The position numbers were made by a program, and so were the translations under genes. 64,000 nt of DNA. Origin: Palsa-504 sp963744005 (GTDB taxonomy: Bacteria > Actinomycetota > Actinomycetes > Streptosporangiales > Streptosporangiaceae). Below, piece by piece: positions 18,188-27,835 of this stretch (the first letter of the stretch is position 1; every line of letters begins with the position of its first letter). Location: NCBI GenBank assembly GCA_963744005.1, contig CAVURU010000003.1, positions 1,240,001-1,304,000 of the forward strand, given 5' to 3'. The notes under the pieces are model-generated. The model was given only the letters and a program-made list of their open reading frames with translations. It was not told the DNA's origin and did no database searches.

Positions 18188-19153
18188 TCACGCGAGCGCT
18201 CCCTTGAGCCGGGCGATCACGGCTTCACGCAGGTCAGGCGGGTCCATGACGACCAAGTCCGGCCCGAACGAGGCAGCGTAGTCGGCGAAGGAGCCGACGT
18301 CGCCGAAGCGGGTCGTGAGCAGGTCCCAGCCCGCCGGGTCAGACTCGTCGGGCCGCACCGAGACGGCGTACTGCCGCAGCCCGACCCCCGCGCCGGGCCG
18401 CACCCGCAGCACGGCGGTGTGCTCGCGCGCGGGCACCGAGTCCCAGTCCCGGACCAGCTCCCGCACGTCGGTGCCTTCCGGCACGGCCGCGCTGCCCGAG
18501 GGCCCGGCGAACTTCACCGGCCCGGCGATGCGGCCGAGCCGGAACACCCGGGTGGCCTGGCGGCCCCGGTCCCAGCCGGCCACGTACCACCGGCCGTGCC
18601 GGTTGACCACGCCCCACGGCTCGAGCTCACGCCGCTGCGGCTCGCTGCGGCCCGCCGCGCGGTAGCTGAACGTCACCGGCCTGCGGTCCCGGACCGCTTC
18701 CCACAGCGGCCCGAAGGCCGGCTCGGGCGTGCCGAGCCGCGGTTCGATGCCCTGCGGGGCCGGGTGCTCGTCGCCGGCCTCGATGCCAGCCGCCCGCAGC
18801 TTCAGCAGCGCCCCGGCGGCCGCGCCTTCCAGGGCGGCCCGCTGCCAGACCCGGGCGGCCAGGCCGAGCACGGCCGCCTCGTCGGCCTCCAGCCGCAGCT
18901 CGGGCAGCTCGTAGGCCTGCTGGGTGATCCGGTAGCCGGGCTCGGTGTCGAACGGGTGGTTGGTGCCGGTCTCCAGCGGGACGCCGAGGTCACGGAGGTC
19001 TTCCTTGTCCCGCTCGAACATCCGCTTGAACAGCTCGTCCTGCTCCGGGTAGCCGGGCACCGCCTGCCTGATCTGTTCGGCCGTCAGATAGCGCCTGCTC
19101 GACAGCAGGCACACGACAAGGCCGAGCAACCGCTCGGTCTTGCGCCTGGACAT
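18188..19153 (-). CDS. pafB: PafB, WYL-domain DNA-damage regulator subunit
   Basis: This 321-residue protein begins with MSRRKTERLLGLVVCLL and a winged helix (LTAEQIRQAV, RMFERDKEDLRDLGVPLE), followed by a WYL domain (RRPVTFSYRAAG, WYVAGWDRGRQATRVFRL). The N-terminus is typical of PafB. It acts with PafC in transcriptional control of DNA-damage genes. It is the first gene of the pafBC pair and diverges from the DUF3866 gene across about 120 bases that must hold both promoters. Confidence 0.9.
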   Translation of the reverse strand: MSRRKTERLLGLVVCLLSSRRYLTAEQIRQAVPGYPEQDELFKRMFERDKEDLRDLGVPLETGTNHPFDTEPGYRITQQAYELPELRLEADEAAVLGLAARVWQRAALEGAAAGALLKLRAAGIEAGDEHPAPQGIEPRLGTPEPAFGPLWEAVRDRRPVTFSYRAAGRSEPQRRELEPWGVVNRHGRWYVAGWDRGRQATRVFRLGRIAGPVKFAGPSGSAAVPEGTDVRELVRDWDSVPAREHTAVLRVRPGAGVGLRQYAVSVRPDESDPAGWDLLTTRFGDVGSFADYAASFGPDLVVMDPPDLREAVIARLKGALA

Positions 19154-19272
19154 GAGCCCTCCAAACCTGCCCCCTACCGATCAGGTTATTGTCTCCCGGG
19201 GAGTGCTCTGCGGGGCTCACCTATATCCGGGGAGAGCCATCCCCCCGGATGCCCCTGGATAGGCTGCCGCTC

Positions 19273-20388
19273 GTGATCACATGGCGAGACGGGACGGTCA
19301 GCGCGCTGCGGCGCGAGTGGCCGGGCGCGGTCGAGCTCGAGGTGTCGGCGGGCGGAGGGGTGATCCGGGCGCTGGCCTACCCGGCGCTGACCGGCCGGCC
19401 CCGGCCGGGCGACCGGGTGCTGCTCAACACCGGCGCGCTGGACCTCGGGCTCGGCACCGGCGGGTACGCCCTGGTGGTGGCCATCCCGGATCGCCTCCCG
19501 CCGGACCCCGAGCTGGCCGGCCACCTGGTCAAGGCCCGGTACACCCCGCTGCAGGCCATCGTGGCGGGCGCCGACGAGCAGGGCTCGCCGCACCATGACG
19601 TGCTCCGCGACGCGGACGACATCGGCGCGATGCCGGTCGTGGTGGCCGACCTGCACTCGGCCCTGGCCGCCGTGCTGGCCGGGGTGCACGACGAGGCCGA
19701 ACGGGCGGGCGGCCGCCGCGGCCGGGACGGCCACCGCGTCCGGGTGGTGTACGTGATGCAGGACGGCGGCGCGCTGCCCGCCTGGTTCTCCCGTTCCTGC
19801 GCGGAGCTGACGGCGGCGGGCTGGCTGGCCGCGACCGTCACCACCGGGCAGTCGTTCGGCGGGGACCTGGAGACGGTCACCGTGCACACCGGCCTGCTGG
19901 CCGCCCGGCACGTGCTCGGCGCCGACCTCGCGGTCGTCGCGCAGGGCCCGGGCAACCTGGGCACCGGGACCCGGTGGGGCTTTTCCGGGGTGGCGGCGGG
20001 CGAGGCGGTCAACGCGGCCGCGGCGCTGGGCGGGCGCGCGGTGGCGTCCCTGCGGATCAGCCAGGCCGACGAGCGCGAACGGCATCGCGGCGTCTCGCAC
20101 CACAGCCTGACGGCCTACGGGCGGGTGGCCCTGGGCCGGGCCGACGTGGTGGTCCCGGCCCTGCCCGGGCCGTTCGGCGACCGGGTCGCCGCCCAGGCGG
20201 CCGGGCTGAGCTCACGGCACGAGGTGGTGACCGTTCCGGTCGGCGGCCTGGAGGCCGCGCTGCGGGCCAGCCCGGCCCGGCTGTCGACGATGGGCCGCGG
20301 GCTGGACGAGGATCCGGCCTACTTCCTGGCCGCGGCCGCAGCCGGACGGCACGCCGTCCGGCTGCTGGCCAGCGAGGCGAGCGGCTAG
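19273..20388 (+). CDS. DUF3866 family protein
   Basis: This protein of about 371 residues begins VITWRDGTV and contains GDRVLLNTGALDLGLGTGGYALV (about 50-72), both typical of DUF3866, a family often found beside the proteasome-accessory genes of actinomycetes. Its function is unknown, and no signal peptide or membrane segment is seen. I start at GTG 19273, which follows a GGATAGG site and matches the family N-terminus. ATG 19249 would add eight residues. Its TAG stop shares the tetranucleotide CTAG (20385-20388) with the stop of the convergent FKBP gene. Confidence 0.8.
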   Translation: MITWRDGTVSALRREWPGAVELEVSAGGGVIRALAYPALTGRPRPGDRVLLNTGALDLGLGTGGYALVVAIPDRLPPDPELAGHLVKARYTPLQAIVAGADEQGSPHHDVLRDADDIGAMPVVVADLHSALAAVLAGVHDEAERAGGRRGRDGHRVRVVYVMQDGGALPAWFSRSCAELTAAGWLAATVTTGQSFGGDLETVTVHTGLLAARHVLGADLAVVAQGPGNLGTGTRWGFSGVAAGEAVNAAAALGGRAVASLRISQADERERHRGVSHHSLTAYGRVALGRADVVVPALPGPFGDRVAAQAAGLSSRHEVVTVPVGGLEAALRASPARLSTMGRGLDEDPAYFLAAAAAGRHAVRLLASEASG

Positions 20389-21365
20389 GAGGACGGGGTC
20401 GGCGTCAGCGCGTCGATGATGTCGACCACGAACACCAGCGTGTCGGTGCCGGTGATGCCCGACGCGGAATCCCCGGAGCTGCCGTAGCCGTCCTTGGGCG
20501 GGATGACGAGCATGACCCGGCTGCCGACGGTCGCCCCGGTCAGCCCGGTGTCCCAGCCGGTGATCACCTGCGCGGGCGACGCGCCGATGATGAAGCCGAA
20601 CGGCGACCCGGACGACCAGGAGGAGCTGAACACCTTCTTGGTCCGCCAGATGTACCCGGTGTACTGCGCGATGACGAACTGGCCCTTGGCCAGCTTCGGC
20701 CCGTTGCCCTGGATGAGGGTCTTGGTCACCAGGGTCGACGGCGGGTTGCCCGCCGGGATGGTGACGGTCGGCGCCGCGTTGGCGTGGGCGGTCACGGTGG
20801 GCAGGGTGCCGCCGCCGTTGGTGACCTGGGTGCCGGTGGCCGAGGCGGTGTCGGAGTAGGACTTGATCAGGTCGATGACGAACACCAGGGTGGTCGTCCC
20901 GCTGATGCCCAGCTGGGAGTCCCCGGAAGTGCCGTACGCCTGCGAGGGCGGGATGACCGCGAGGACACGGCTGCCGACCTTCTTGCCGACCAGGGCGGTC
21001 TCCAGGCCCGGCAGCATGGTGCCGCCGATCACGGTCGGGTTGGCGGTGAAGGTGTTGGCCTTCTGGGAGTTGGAGGTGCCGTCCCAGAAGTACAGGACGA
21101 AGTTGGCCGCCATCGCGTCGGACTTGGTCACGGTGGCGCCCGTACCCGGGATGACGGTCTTGACGGTCAGCGCGTTGTCCGCCTTGACCGCGGGGATCTT
21201 CACCGTGGGCGTCTTGCCGAACGCCCCGGTCACCGCCACCTTGGCGTTGTTCACCGCGGTGCTGGCGGAGGCGCTCGAGCTGGCGCTCGGCTTGGCGGAC
21301 GAGCAACCCGCGATGACCAGGCAGGCCAGCAGCGGGATTATCGCTAGCGTTAGAAGGCGTCGCAT
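20385..21365 (-). CDS. Tandem-FKBP peptidyl-prolyl isomerase lipoprotein
   Basis: This 326-residue protein has a lipoprotein signal (MRRLLTLAIIPLLACLVIAGC, lipobox cysteine at residue 21) and a serine/alanine linker. Two FKBP-type isomerase domains follow, at about 80-170 and 215-320, each with the ALVGKKVGSRVLAVIPP or ATVGSRVMLVIPP block. It should be anchored outside the cytoplasmic membrane and assist folding of exported proteins. The ATG at 21365 has a GAGG site five bases upstream, and the lipobox fixes the start. It follows pafA on the same strand, separated by a long hairpin, so expression may be partly independent. Confidence 0.88.
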   Translation of the reverse strand: MRRLLTLAIIPLLACLVIAGCSSAKPSASSSASASTAVNNAKVAVTGAFGKTPTVKIPAVKADNALTVKTVIPGTGATVTKSDAMAANFVLYFWDGTSNSQKANTFTANPTVIGGTMLPGLETALVGKKVGSRVLAVIPPSQAYGTSGDSQLGISGTTTLVFVIDLIKSYSDTASATGTQVTNGGGTLPTVTAHANAAPTVTIPAGNPPSTLVTKTLIQGNGPKLAKGQFVIAQYTGYIWRTKKVFSSSWSSGSPFGFIIGASPAQVITGWDTGLTGATVGSRVMLVIPPKDGYGSSGDSASGITGTDTLVFVVDIIDALTPTPSS

Positions 21366-21478
21366 AAAAACCTCAATAGTGGGGGACGGCAGCAGCCGCA
21401 GACACTCTACTGGGAGTTTTGTCCTCAGGTGGCCGACTGTGTTGGCCGGTGCTGTGCCACCGCGGGCGGCCAGAGCTG

Positions 21479-21523
21479 ATCGTGTGCCGTCACCTCGGTG
21501 AGAAAGAGGTGACGGCACACGAT
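21479..21523 (-). terminator. Long perfect hairpin after pafA
   Basis: An 18-base perfect inverted repeat (21479-21496 / 21506-21523) with a 9-base loop lies 16 bases past the pafA stop. No T tract follows on the minus strand, as expected for actinobacterial hairpin terminators. Confidence 0.7.
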
Positions 21524-21539
21524 GACGGGGCGGCCCGGG

Positions 21540-22898
21540 TTACATGCCGGCGATGAGCTTTTCTACCCGCTCGTCGACGGAGCGGAAGGGATCCTTGCAC
21601 AGCACGGTGCGCTGGGCCTGGTCGTTCAGCTTCAGGTGGACCCAGTCGACGGTGAAGTCGCGGCGCTTCTCCTGGGCGCGGCGGATGAACTCGCCGCGGA
21701 GCTTAGCCCGGGTGGTCTGCGGGGGGACCGACTTGGCCTCGAAGATGTCGATGTCACGGGCCGCGCGCTCCACCGCCCCGGCCTTCTGCAGCAGGTAGTA
21801 CAGGCCGCGGCCGCGGTGCACGTCGTGGTAGGCCAGGTCGAGCTGGGCGACCCGGGGCGAGGACAGCGGCAGGTCGTGCTTGGCCCGGTACCGCTCGATG
21901 AGCTGGTACTTGGTGACCCAGTCGACCTCCCGGGCGATGAGGTCCAGGTTGCCGGTCTCGATGGCGTGCAGGGCCCGCTCCCACATGTCCAGGACCCGCT
22001 TGCTGACCGGGTCGGCACCGGTCCGGTCGGTGAAGTCCTTGGCCCGGTTCAGGTACTCGTACTGGATGTCCAGCGCGGACAGCTCCCGGCCGTTGGCCAG
22101 CCGGACCCGGCTGCGGCCGGTCATGTCGTGGCTGACCTCGCGGATGGCCCGGATGGCGTTGTCCAGGGTCAGGTCGCGCATGATGGCGCCGGCCTCGATC
22201 ATCCGCAGCACCAGGTCGGTCGAGCCCACCTTGAGCAGCGTGGTGGTCTCGCTCATGTTGGAGTCGCCCACGATCACGTGCAGGCGGCGGAACCGCTCGG
22301 CATCGGCGTGCGGCTCATCGCGCGTGTTGATGATGGGGCGAGACCTGGTGGTGGCCGAGGAGACGCTCTCCCAGATGTGCTCGGCCCGCTGGCTGACGCA
22401 GTACACCGCGCCGCGCGGCGTCTGCAGGACCTTGCCCGCGCCGCAGATGATCTGCCGGGTGACCAGGAACGGGATGAGGATGTCGGCCAGCCTGCCGAAC
22501 TCGCCGTGCCGGCCCACCAGGTAGTTCTCGTGGCAGCCGTAGGAGTTGCCGGCCGAGTCCGTGTTGTTCTTGAACAGGTAGATATCCCCGGCGATGCCCT
22601 CCTCGCGCAGCCGCCGGTCGGCGTCGACCAGCAGGCCCTCCAGGATCCGCTCGCCCGCCTTGTCGTGCGCGACGAGGTCCAGGACGTTGTCGCACTCCGG
22701 GGTGGCGTACTCCGGGTGGCTACCTACGTCGAGGTAGAGCCGGGCTCCGTTCCGGAGGAACACGTTGCTGCTGCGGCCCCATGACACCACTCGCCGGAAC
22801 AAATACCGCGCCACCTCGTCAGGTGACAGCCGCCGTTGGCCACGGAAGGTACACGTGACGCCGTACTCGTTCTCAAGCCCGAAGATTCGCCGGTCCAC
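21540..22898 (-). CDS. pafA: Pup ligase PafA
   Basis: This 452-residue protein starts MDRRIFGLENEYGVTCTF, the hallmark of PafA, and carries the glutamine-synthetase-like active-site blocks (NGARLYLDVGSHPEYATPEC, FKNNTDSAGNSYGCHENY). PafA attaches the protein Pup to lysines of target proteins using ATP, marking them for the actinobacterial proteasome. The GTG start is at 22898. The gene lies close to pafB and pafC but is separated from them by the FKBP and DUF3866 genes. The proteasome subunits themselves are not in this window. Confidence 0.95.
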   Translation of the reverse strand: MDRRIFGLENEYGVTCTFRGQRRLSPDEVARYLFRRVVSWGRSSNVFLRNGARLYLDVGSHPEYATPECDNVLDLVAHDKAGERILEGLLVDADRRLREEGIAGDIYLFKNNTDSAGNSYGCHENYLVGRHGEFGRLADILIPFLVTRQIICGAGKVLQTPRGAVYCVSQRAEHIWESVSSATTRSRPIINTRDEPHADAERFRRLHVIVGDSNMSETTTLLKVGSTDLVLRMIEAGAIMRDLTLDNAIRAIREVSHDMTGRSRVRLANGRELSALDIQYEYLNRAKDFTDRTGADPVSKRVLDMWERALHAIETGNLDLIAREVDWVTKYQLIERYRAKHDLPLSSPRVAQLDLAYHDVHRGRGLYYLLQKAGAVERAARDIDIFEAKSVPPQTTRAKLRGEFIRRAQEKRRDFTVDWVHLKLNDQAQRTVLCKDPFRSVDERVEKLIAGM

Positions 22899-22914
22899 AC
22901 GCCAAGGCTACGTC

Positions 22915-24690
22915 TCATCGCCCGGTGAGAACACCCGCCCAGGCCGGGACACGCGCGAGAGGTGCTAAGCCGGGCCCGGCGAGCAGGTTCTTGTCCCAGA
23001 CCTCGATGGTGTAGGAGGCGACGTGATAGGTGCGCTCGGGCGGGCCCAGCGCGGCCACGGCCGCGGCGCTGGGCTGGAAGCGGTTGAAGTAGCCAGGCTG
23101 GTCCTGGGTGACCAGGAAGGTGGCGCGCTGGGTGCGCGGATCGTACCAGGAGCCCTTGGCCTCCCACAGGTACGGCTTCAGCGACGGCTGCACGGCCCTG
23201 ATCGTGACCGCCCCGCCGCTGCCGACGGTGACGATGCTCCCCTGCCAGTACCCGCTGATGCCCTCGGTCAGGTGATGCTCGGCCAGGAACGCCGCGAGCT
23301 GGGCGTTGGCCGGCGGGGCGGACGGCTGGGCGGCGGCGTAGCCCAGGCTGGCCAGGTAGGCGGCGGCCACCGCGGCGGCCAGGGCGGGGCGCCAGCGGGC
23401 CGGCCCGGACGGCCGGAGCAGGTCCGGGAGGCGGGCCAGGCCGAGCCCGGCCGGGACCGGCCCGGCCAGCGCGCGCCCGGCCAGGACGGCGCCGAACGGC
23501 AGCACGACGACGAACTCCCGCGCGTTCAGGTCGGTGGCGTCGGCCAGCGTACTGGGCACGTAGGCGACCACGTTGAGGACGATGGCGACGACCAGGACCT
23601 GGCTGACCAGGTCGGGCCAGCGGAGGAAGCGCCGGGCGACCCGGGCCATGGCCCAGGCGACCAGGCCCACCCCGGCCAGGTGGACGAGGGCGAAGGCCAG
23701 GGCGGCGGCCGGCCTCTGCGGCTTGGCGCCGAACAGGGCCAGCAGCCCCTGCCCGGTGACCAGGGCGTGCTTGGGCCAGGTGGGCAGCGGGGCGAGCTGA
23801 TAGCCCACCGGGTGCAGGAAGAAGCCGCCGCCGGCCCGCAGCAGGTGGTTGAGCACCGCGGCCAGTCCGTAGGACGCGACGGCGGCGGCGGCCAGCGACA
23901 GCTCGTAGCCTTGCCCGCGCAGCGCGGCCCGGCGCCCGGCCGGCCCGGCGGCGCGGACGCCGCCGATGACGCGCACGGCGCACACCACGACGAGCGGCAG
24001 GACCCCCACCACAGCCGCGAGCGGATCGGCGATCAGCACCCAGGTCAGCAAGATCCCGGCCGCGGCGGGGACGGCCCAGCGAACGACCCGGCGGCCAGCC
24101 CCGGGCGGCCGCCCCGCGGCCCAGTCCAGCAGCAGCCAGATGAGCATGAGCGGGACCGCGGTCCCGATGTGACCCACGGACAGCAGCAGGACGAAGACGC
24201 CCACGCCGAGCTGCGGGGCGATCATCAGGCCGGCCGTCAGTCCCATCGGGGCCCAGCCGGCCCGCCCTGAAGCCTCGCCGGTCCGGCCCCGGGCCAGCAG
24301 CACGGCCAGGATCAGGACCAGGGTGTAGGTCATGGCCGCGGCCACGTGGGCGGTGCCGGCGTGCAGCCCGATGACCGCCTCGAGCAGCGCGTACTGCGGC
24401 AGCTCGGTGGTGTAGAACGAGACGTCAGAGGCGTACCAGCCGTGCAGCAGCACGTTGCCGTGCAGCATGTCCCACGACATGAGCAGGATGTTCGCCGAGT
24501 CGGAGTTCATAGCGTAGGTGCGCGACACCTGAAGGTAGGCCGCGAACAGGGCGGCCACGACGACGGCCAGCACGCCGAGGGCCAGCAGGCGGCGCCGGCG
24601 GCCGCCCGGCCGCGCGGGGGCCCGTGACGGGTCGGCGCGGGTCGGCGCGGCGGAGGCCTGCGGCGCTCCGCCCTTCGGCACGGCAGCCAT
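22915..24690 (-). CDS. Polytopic membrane protein, ELPQY family paralogue 1
   Basis: This 591-residue protein has about ten hydrophobic segments after a basic, proline-rich N-terminus. A first outer loop carries NSDSANILLMSWDMLHGN and DVSFYTTELPQY (about residues 65-105). A soluble C-terminal domain has GYWQGSIVTV, SWYDPRTQRATFLV and YTIEVWDKNLL. The layout resembles GT-C glycosyltransferases, where an Asp in the first outer loop is catalytic, and NSD would fit. I cannot name the family. Three paralogues lie within 15 kb. ATG 24690 follows AGGA; GTG 24693 is adjacent. It starts about 120 bases from a divergent membrane-protein gene. Confidence 0.75.
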   Translation of the reverse strand: MAAVPKGGAPQASAAPTRADPSRAPARPGGRRRRLLALGVLAVVVAALFAAYLQVSRTYAMNSDSANILLMSWDMLHGNVLLHGWYASDVSFYTTELPQYALLEAVIGLHAGTAHVAAAMTYTLVLILAVLLARGRTGEASGRAGWAPMGLTAGLMIAPQLGVGVFVLLLSVGHIGTAVPLMLIWLLLDWAAGRPPGAGRRVVRWAVPAAAGILLTWVLIADPLAAVVGVLPLVVVCAVRVIGGVRAAGPAGRRAALRGQGYELSLAAAAVASYGLAAVLNHLLRAGGGFFLHPVGYQLAPLPTWPKHALVTGQGLLALFGAKPQRPAAALAFALVHLAGVGLVAWAMARVARRFLRWPDLVSQVLVVAIVLNVVAYVPSTLADATDLNAREFVVVLPFGAVLAGRALAGPVPAGLGLARLPDLLRPSGPARWRPALAAAVAAAYLASLGYAAAQPSAPPANAQLAAFLAEHHLTEGISGYWQGSIVTVGSGGAVTIRAVQPSLKPYLWEAKGSWYDPRTQRATFLVTQDQPGYFNRFQPSAAAVAALGPPERTYHVASYTIEVWDKNLLAGPGLAPLARVPAWAGVLTGR

Positions 24691-24809
24691 CACGTCCTAT
24701 TCCGTCGGCACCTCGGAGAGCAGTTCTCACACGGTAGTGTGGCATCGCTGGTGGGGCTGGGGCCGAGCCTGACCTTTATTTGCTGACCGCAGACGGTGGA
24801 GGCTCGGGG

Positions 24810-26048
24810 TTGCAGCTTACGTCGACGTCGGAAGAGGACAGCTCTCTCCGGCACCGCACCCCACCCGTGCTGACCAAGCTCAACCGGCCGGCTGTGCCGG
24901 CCGTGATCGCGTTCCTGGGCTGGCTCGGCTTCGCGCTGGCCCGGTGGCAGGTGTGGGCCAAGGGACACCTGACCCTGTTCATCATGGCCGGGCACACTTA
25001 CACCCACCGGGCCCAGCTACCGCACGGCGTGCTGCTGGTCCCGTCGGCCGGCTACGACGGCCAGTTCTACTACCGGCTGGCGCTGGACCCGCTGGACTGG
25101 AGCAAGACGGCGTTCGGCATCACCATGGACCAGTCCTACCGGTACACCCGGATCGGGTACCCGGCCCTGGCCTGGCTGGTCTCGCTCGGCCAGCACCGGC
25201 TGGTGCCGGTCGCCCTGGTCGCGATCAACCTGCTGGCCGTGGCGGCCATGGCCTATCTGGGCGGCATGTTCGCCCGCGAGTCCGGGCGGCACGCGCTGTG
25301 GGGCCTGGCCTTCGTGGCCTACTTCGGCCTGGTCATCAGCGTGGGCCGGGACACGGCCGAGCCGCTGGCCGAGGTGTGCATGCTAGGCGGCCTGCTGGCC
25401 TACCGGCGCAGCAGGCCGGTCCTGGCCACCGTGGCGTTCGCGGCGGGCGCGGTCACCCGGGAAACGGTGCTGCTGGCGCCGGCCGCGATCGCGGTGACCC
25501 GGCTGGTGGCCATGGCCCGGCGCCGGACCAGGCCCGGCCTGGCCGACCTGACCTGGGTCGTCCCGGCCTGCGCGTACGGCGTGCTGCAGCTCCTGGCGCA
25601 CGTCGTGATCAAGGGCCGGTACCCGCTGGTGGCCAGCGGCGACCGCAATCTCGCGGTGCCGTTCACGGCCATGCTCCGGGCGCTCAAGCACGACACCGGG
25701 CACCTGAACTTCGCGCACCTGAGCCCGATCGACATCGCCATGCTCGAGTACGTCACGCTGGGCGTGTTCATCGTGGCCGGCCTGGCCGTGCTGCTGGTCA
25801 CGACCGCGCCGGCGCACGAGCGGCTGGCCTTCGTGTTCTTCGTGCTCCAGCTCGGGCTGCTGTCCAGCCAGATCTGGACCAGCACGTTCGGCGAGGGCCG
25901 CTCGCTCATCGAGCCGTACCTGATGGCCCTGGTCCTGCTGCTGGCCACGCCCCGGCGCTACCTGCCGGGACGGTACCTGGGGCTGATCGCCGCCTGCGTG
26001 ATCCCGGCGCTGCTAGTGGTGGCCCGGCGCCGCATCCTGTACATGTGA
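24810..26048 (+). CDS. Polytopic membrane protein, GT-C-like
   Basis: This protein of about 412 residues has eight or more hydrophobic segments. The first outer loop contains AGYDGQFYYRLALDP (about residue 75), a pattern seen in prokaryotic GT-C-like membrane proteins of glycan loci. A basic loop with RRRTRPG lies mid-protein. The TTG start at 24810 has a GGAGG site with seven-base spacing, which supports it over the upstream TTG at 24780. It converges on paralogue 2 with only two bases between stops. The substrate is unknown, and its place in the sugar-nucleotide region suggests glycan assembly. Confidence 0.65.
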   Translation: MQLTSTSEEDSSLRHRTPPVLTKLNRPAVPAVIAFLGWLGFALARWQVWAKGHLTLFIMAGHTYTHRAQLPHGVLLVPSAGYDGQFYYRLALDPLDWSKTAFGITMDQSYRYTRIGYPALAWLVSLGQHRLVPVALVAINLLAVAAMAYLGGMFARESGRHALWGLAFVAYFGLVISVGRDTAEPLAEVCMLGGLLAYRRSRPVLATVAFAAGAVTRETVLLAPAAIAVTRLVAMARRRTRPGLADLTWVVPACAYGVLQLLAHVVIKGRYPLVASGDRNLAVPFTAMLRALKHDTGHLNFAHLSPIDIAMLEYVTLGVFIVAGLAVLLVTTAPAHERLAFVFFVLQLGLLSSQIWTSTFGEGRSLIEPYLMALVLLLATPRRYLPGRYLGLIAACVIPALLVVARRRILYM

Positions 26049-26050
26049 GG

Positions 26051-27698
26051 TCAGCTGGTCCCGGTGATCCCGGGCCTGCCCAGGCGGGTGAGCAGGTTGG
26101 CGTCCCAGACCATGACGGTGTAGCCGTCGAAGCGGTAGATCTGCGCGGGCGAGCCGAAGGTGCGCAGCGCCGCGGGCGCTCCCCCGGGCAGCGGGGAGGG
26201 GCCGCCGGTGACCATGAACGTGGCGTCCCGCCGGGCCGGGTCGTAGGCCGCGTCGTCGGTCTCCCACTCATACGGCACCAGCTGCCCGGCCGGGTTCACG
26301 GTGACCGCGCTGACCTGGACCTGGCCGCCGCTGGCCAGCGTGGTGCTGTTGGCCTGCCAGTACCCGGCCAGGCCGTCGGTCAGCCCGCGCGCGGCCAGCC
26401 AGGAGGCCAGCCCCTGGTGGGCGGGCGGGGGCGTCGGCTGCACGGCCCCGTAGGCCAGCGAGGCCAGCGTAGCCCGGCCACGGTCACGCCGAGCACGGGC
26501 AGCAGCCAGGCCCGCGCGGGGCGGCCGCCGCGCAGCGCGCCGAGCAGCGGCTCGCCCAGCAGCCGGCCGGTCAGCACGGCGCCCAGCGGCAGCACGGCGG
26601 CGATCTCGCGGGCGCCGAGCAGGTCCACCGCGTGCAGGCTGAAGAGGTAGCTGGCCACGTTGATCAAGATGGCGGCCGCGAAGGCCGGCACCAGCAGGTC
26701 GGCGGCGCGGAAGAACCGGGCCAGGGCGAGGCCCAGCGCGGCGAGGAAGGCGAGCACGCCGATCAGGTGCAGCCAGGCGAAGACCAGCTCGATCGCAGGC
26801 CGGGCGTCCAGGATGTCGGCCCCGAACAGCTCGAGCACGCCCTGGAGCGTCACCCAGGCCTGATGCTGGAGGTTGGTCGACGGACGTCTGGGCCTGGACC
26901 GGCGCCTGCTGGAAGCCGCCCAGCGCGGTGATGATGCGCCGGCGCGGCCGAGCCCAGGCCGCCCGCCGCGGCGGCGGCCGCGGCCAGGGACAGCTCATAC
27001 CACCGGGTGGCGGGCGGCTGCGCGTGCCGGACCAGCCCCCGGCCGGCGCGCAGCACGCAGGCCAGGATGAGCGGCGCGATGCAGGTGAGCAGCACGATCG
27101 AGTCGCCGGCCATGGTCCAGGTGAGCAGGACGAAGACGGCCGCCGGCCCGGCCCACCGGGCGGCGGGCCAGCGATCCGGGGTGACCCGGTCGATGAGCAG
27201 CCAGATGACCAGCACGGGCACGGCGGTGCCGGTGTGGTCCGGGGACAGGAGCAGGATCTGGGTGGCGCTGAGCGCGGGAGCGACCAGCAGGGCCGCGGCC
27301 AGCAGGGCCCGGGCCCAGCCGGCCGGGCCGCGGACCCGCCCGGCGGCGAGCAGGCCGCCCAGCAGCACCAGCAGGGCATAGGTCATGGCCGCGCCGACGT
27401 GGACCACCCAGGCGCCCAGCCCCAGCACGGACGTGATCAGGACGTACTGAGGCAGTTCGGTGGTGTAGAAGGAGACGTCCGAGACGTGCCAGCCGTGCAG
27501 CAGCACGTTCCCGTGCAGCATGGCCCAGGCCTGCAGGACGTTGCTGGCGCCGTCCGAGCCCAGGGACACCGACTGCGACTGCCGCCAGTACAGGACGGCC
27601 AGGACGGCCACGGCCACCACGACCGCCGCGGGCCGCCAGGCCGCGCGCGCCCGGCTGCGCCCGGTCCCCGGCGAACGCACCGCGGCTTGGGTGCTCAC
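26051..27698 (-). CDS. Polytopic membrane protein, ELPQY family paralogue 2 (three frame breaks)
   Basis: This gene encodes the same protein type as paralogue 1: GSDGASNVLQAWAMLHGN and DVSFYTTELPQY near the N-terminus, then hydrophobic segments and a C-terminal domain with GYWQANSTTL and YTVMVWDANLL. The reading frame changes near 26945, 26875 and 26470, yet family motifs continue across all three. It is therefore either a recent pseudogene or, more likely, a real gene with consensus indels. The start is probably GTG 27698; its ribosome site is weak. It is the last gene of the minus-strand sugar-nucleotide operon. Confidence 0.6.
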
Positions 27699-27796
27699 AA
27701 GGGGTAAGCCTAAGGTCCGGCCGGCCCGCCAGCGACCGGTCCGCGGGGCTCGTCCATGATCGCGGGCACTTCTGGCTCGTATAAGGCCGTAACTGC

Positions 27797-27810
27797 CCGC
27801 GTTAACGCGG
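27797..27810. repeat. 14-base perfect palindrome
   Basis: The perfect palindrome CCGCGTTAACGCGG lies between paralogue 2 and the upstream GT-C-like gene. It could be an operator or a weak terminator. Nothing else distinguishes this 137-base gap. Confidence 0.35.
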
Positions 27811-27835
27811 CGCGGCTGAAGCGCGGAAGGGGCGG

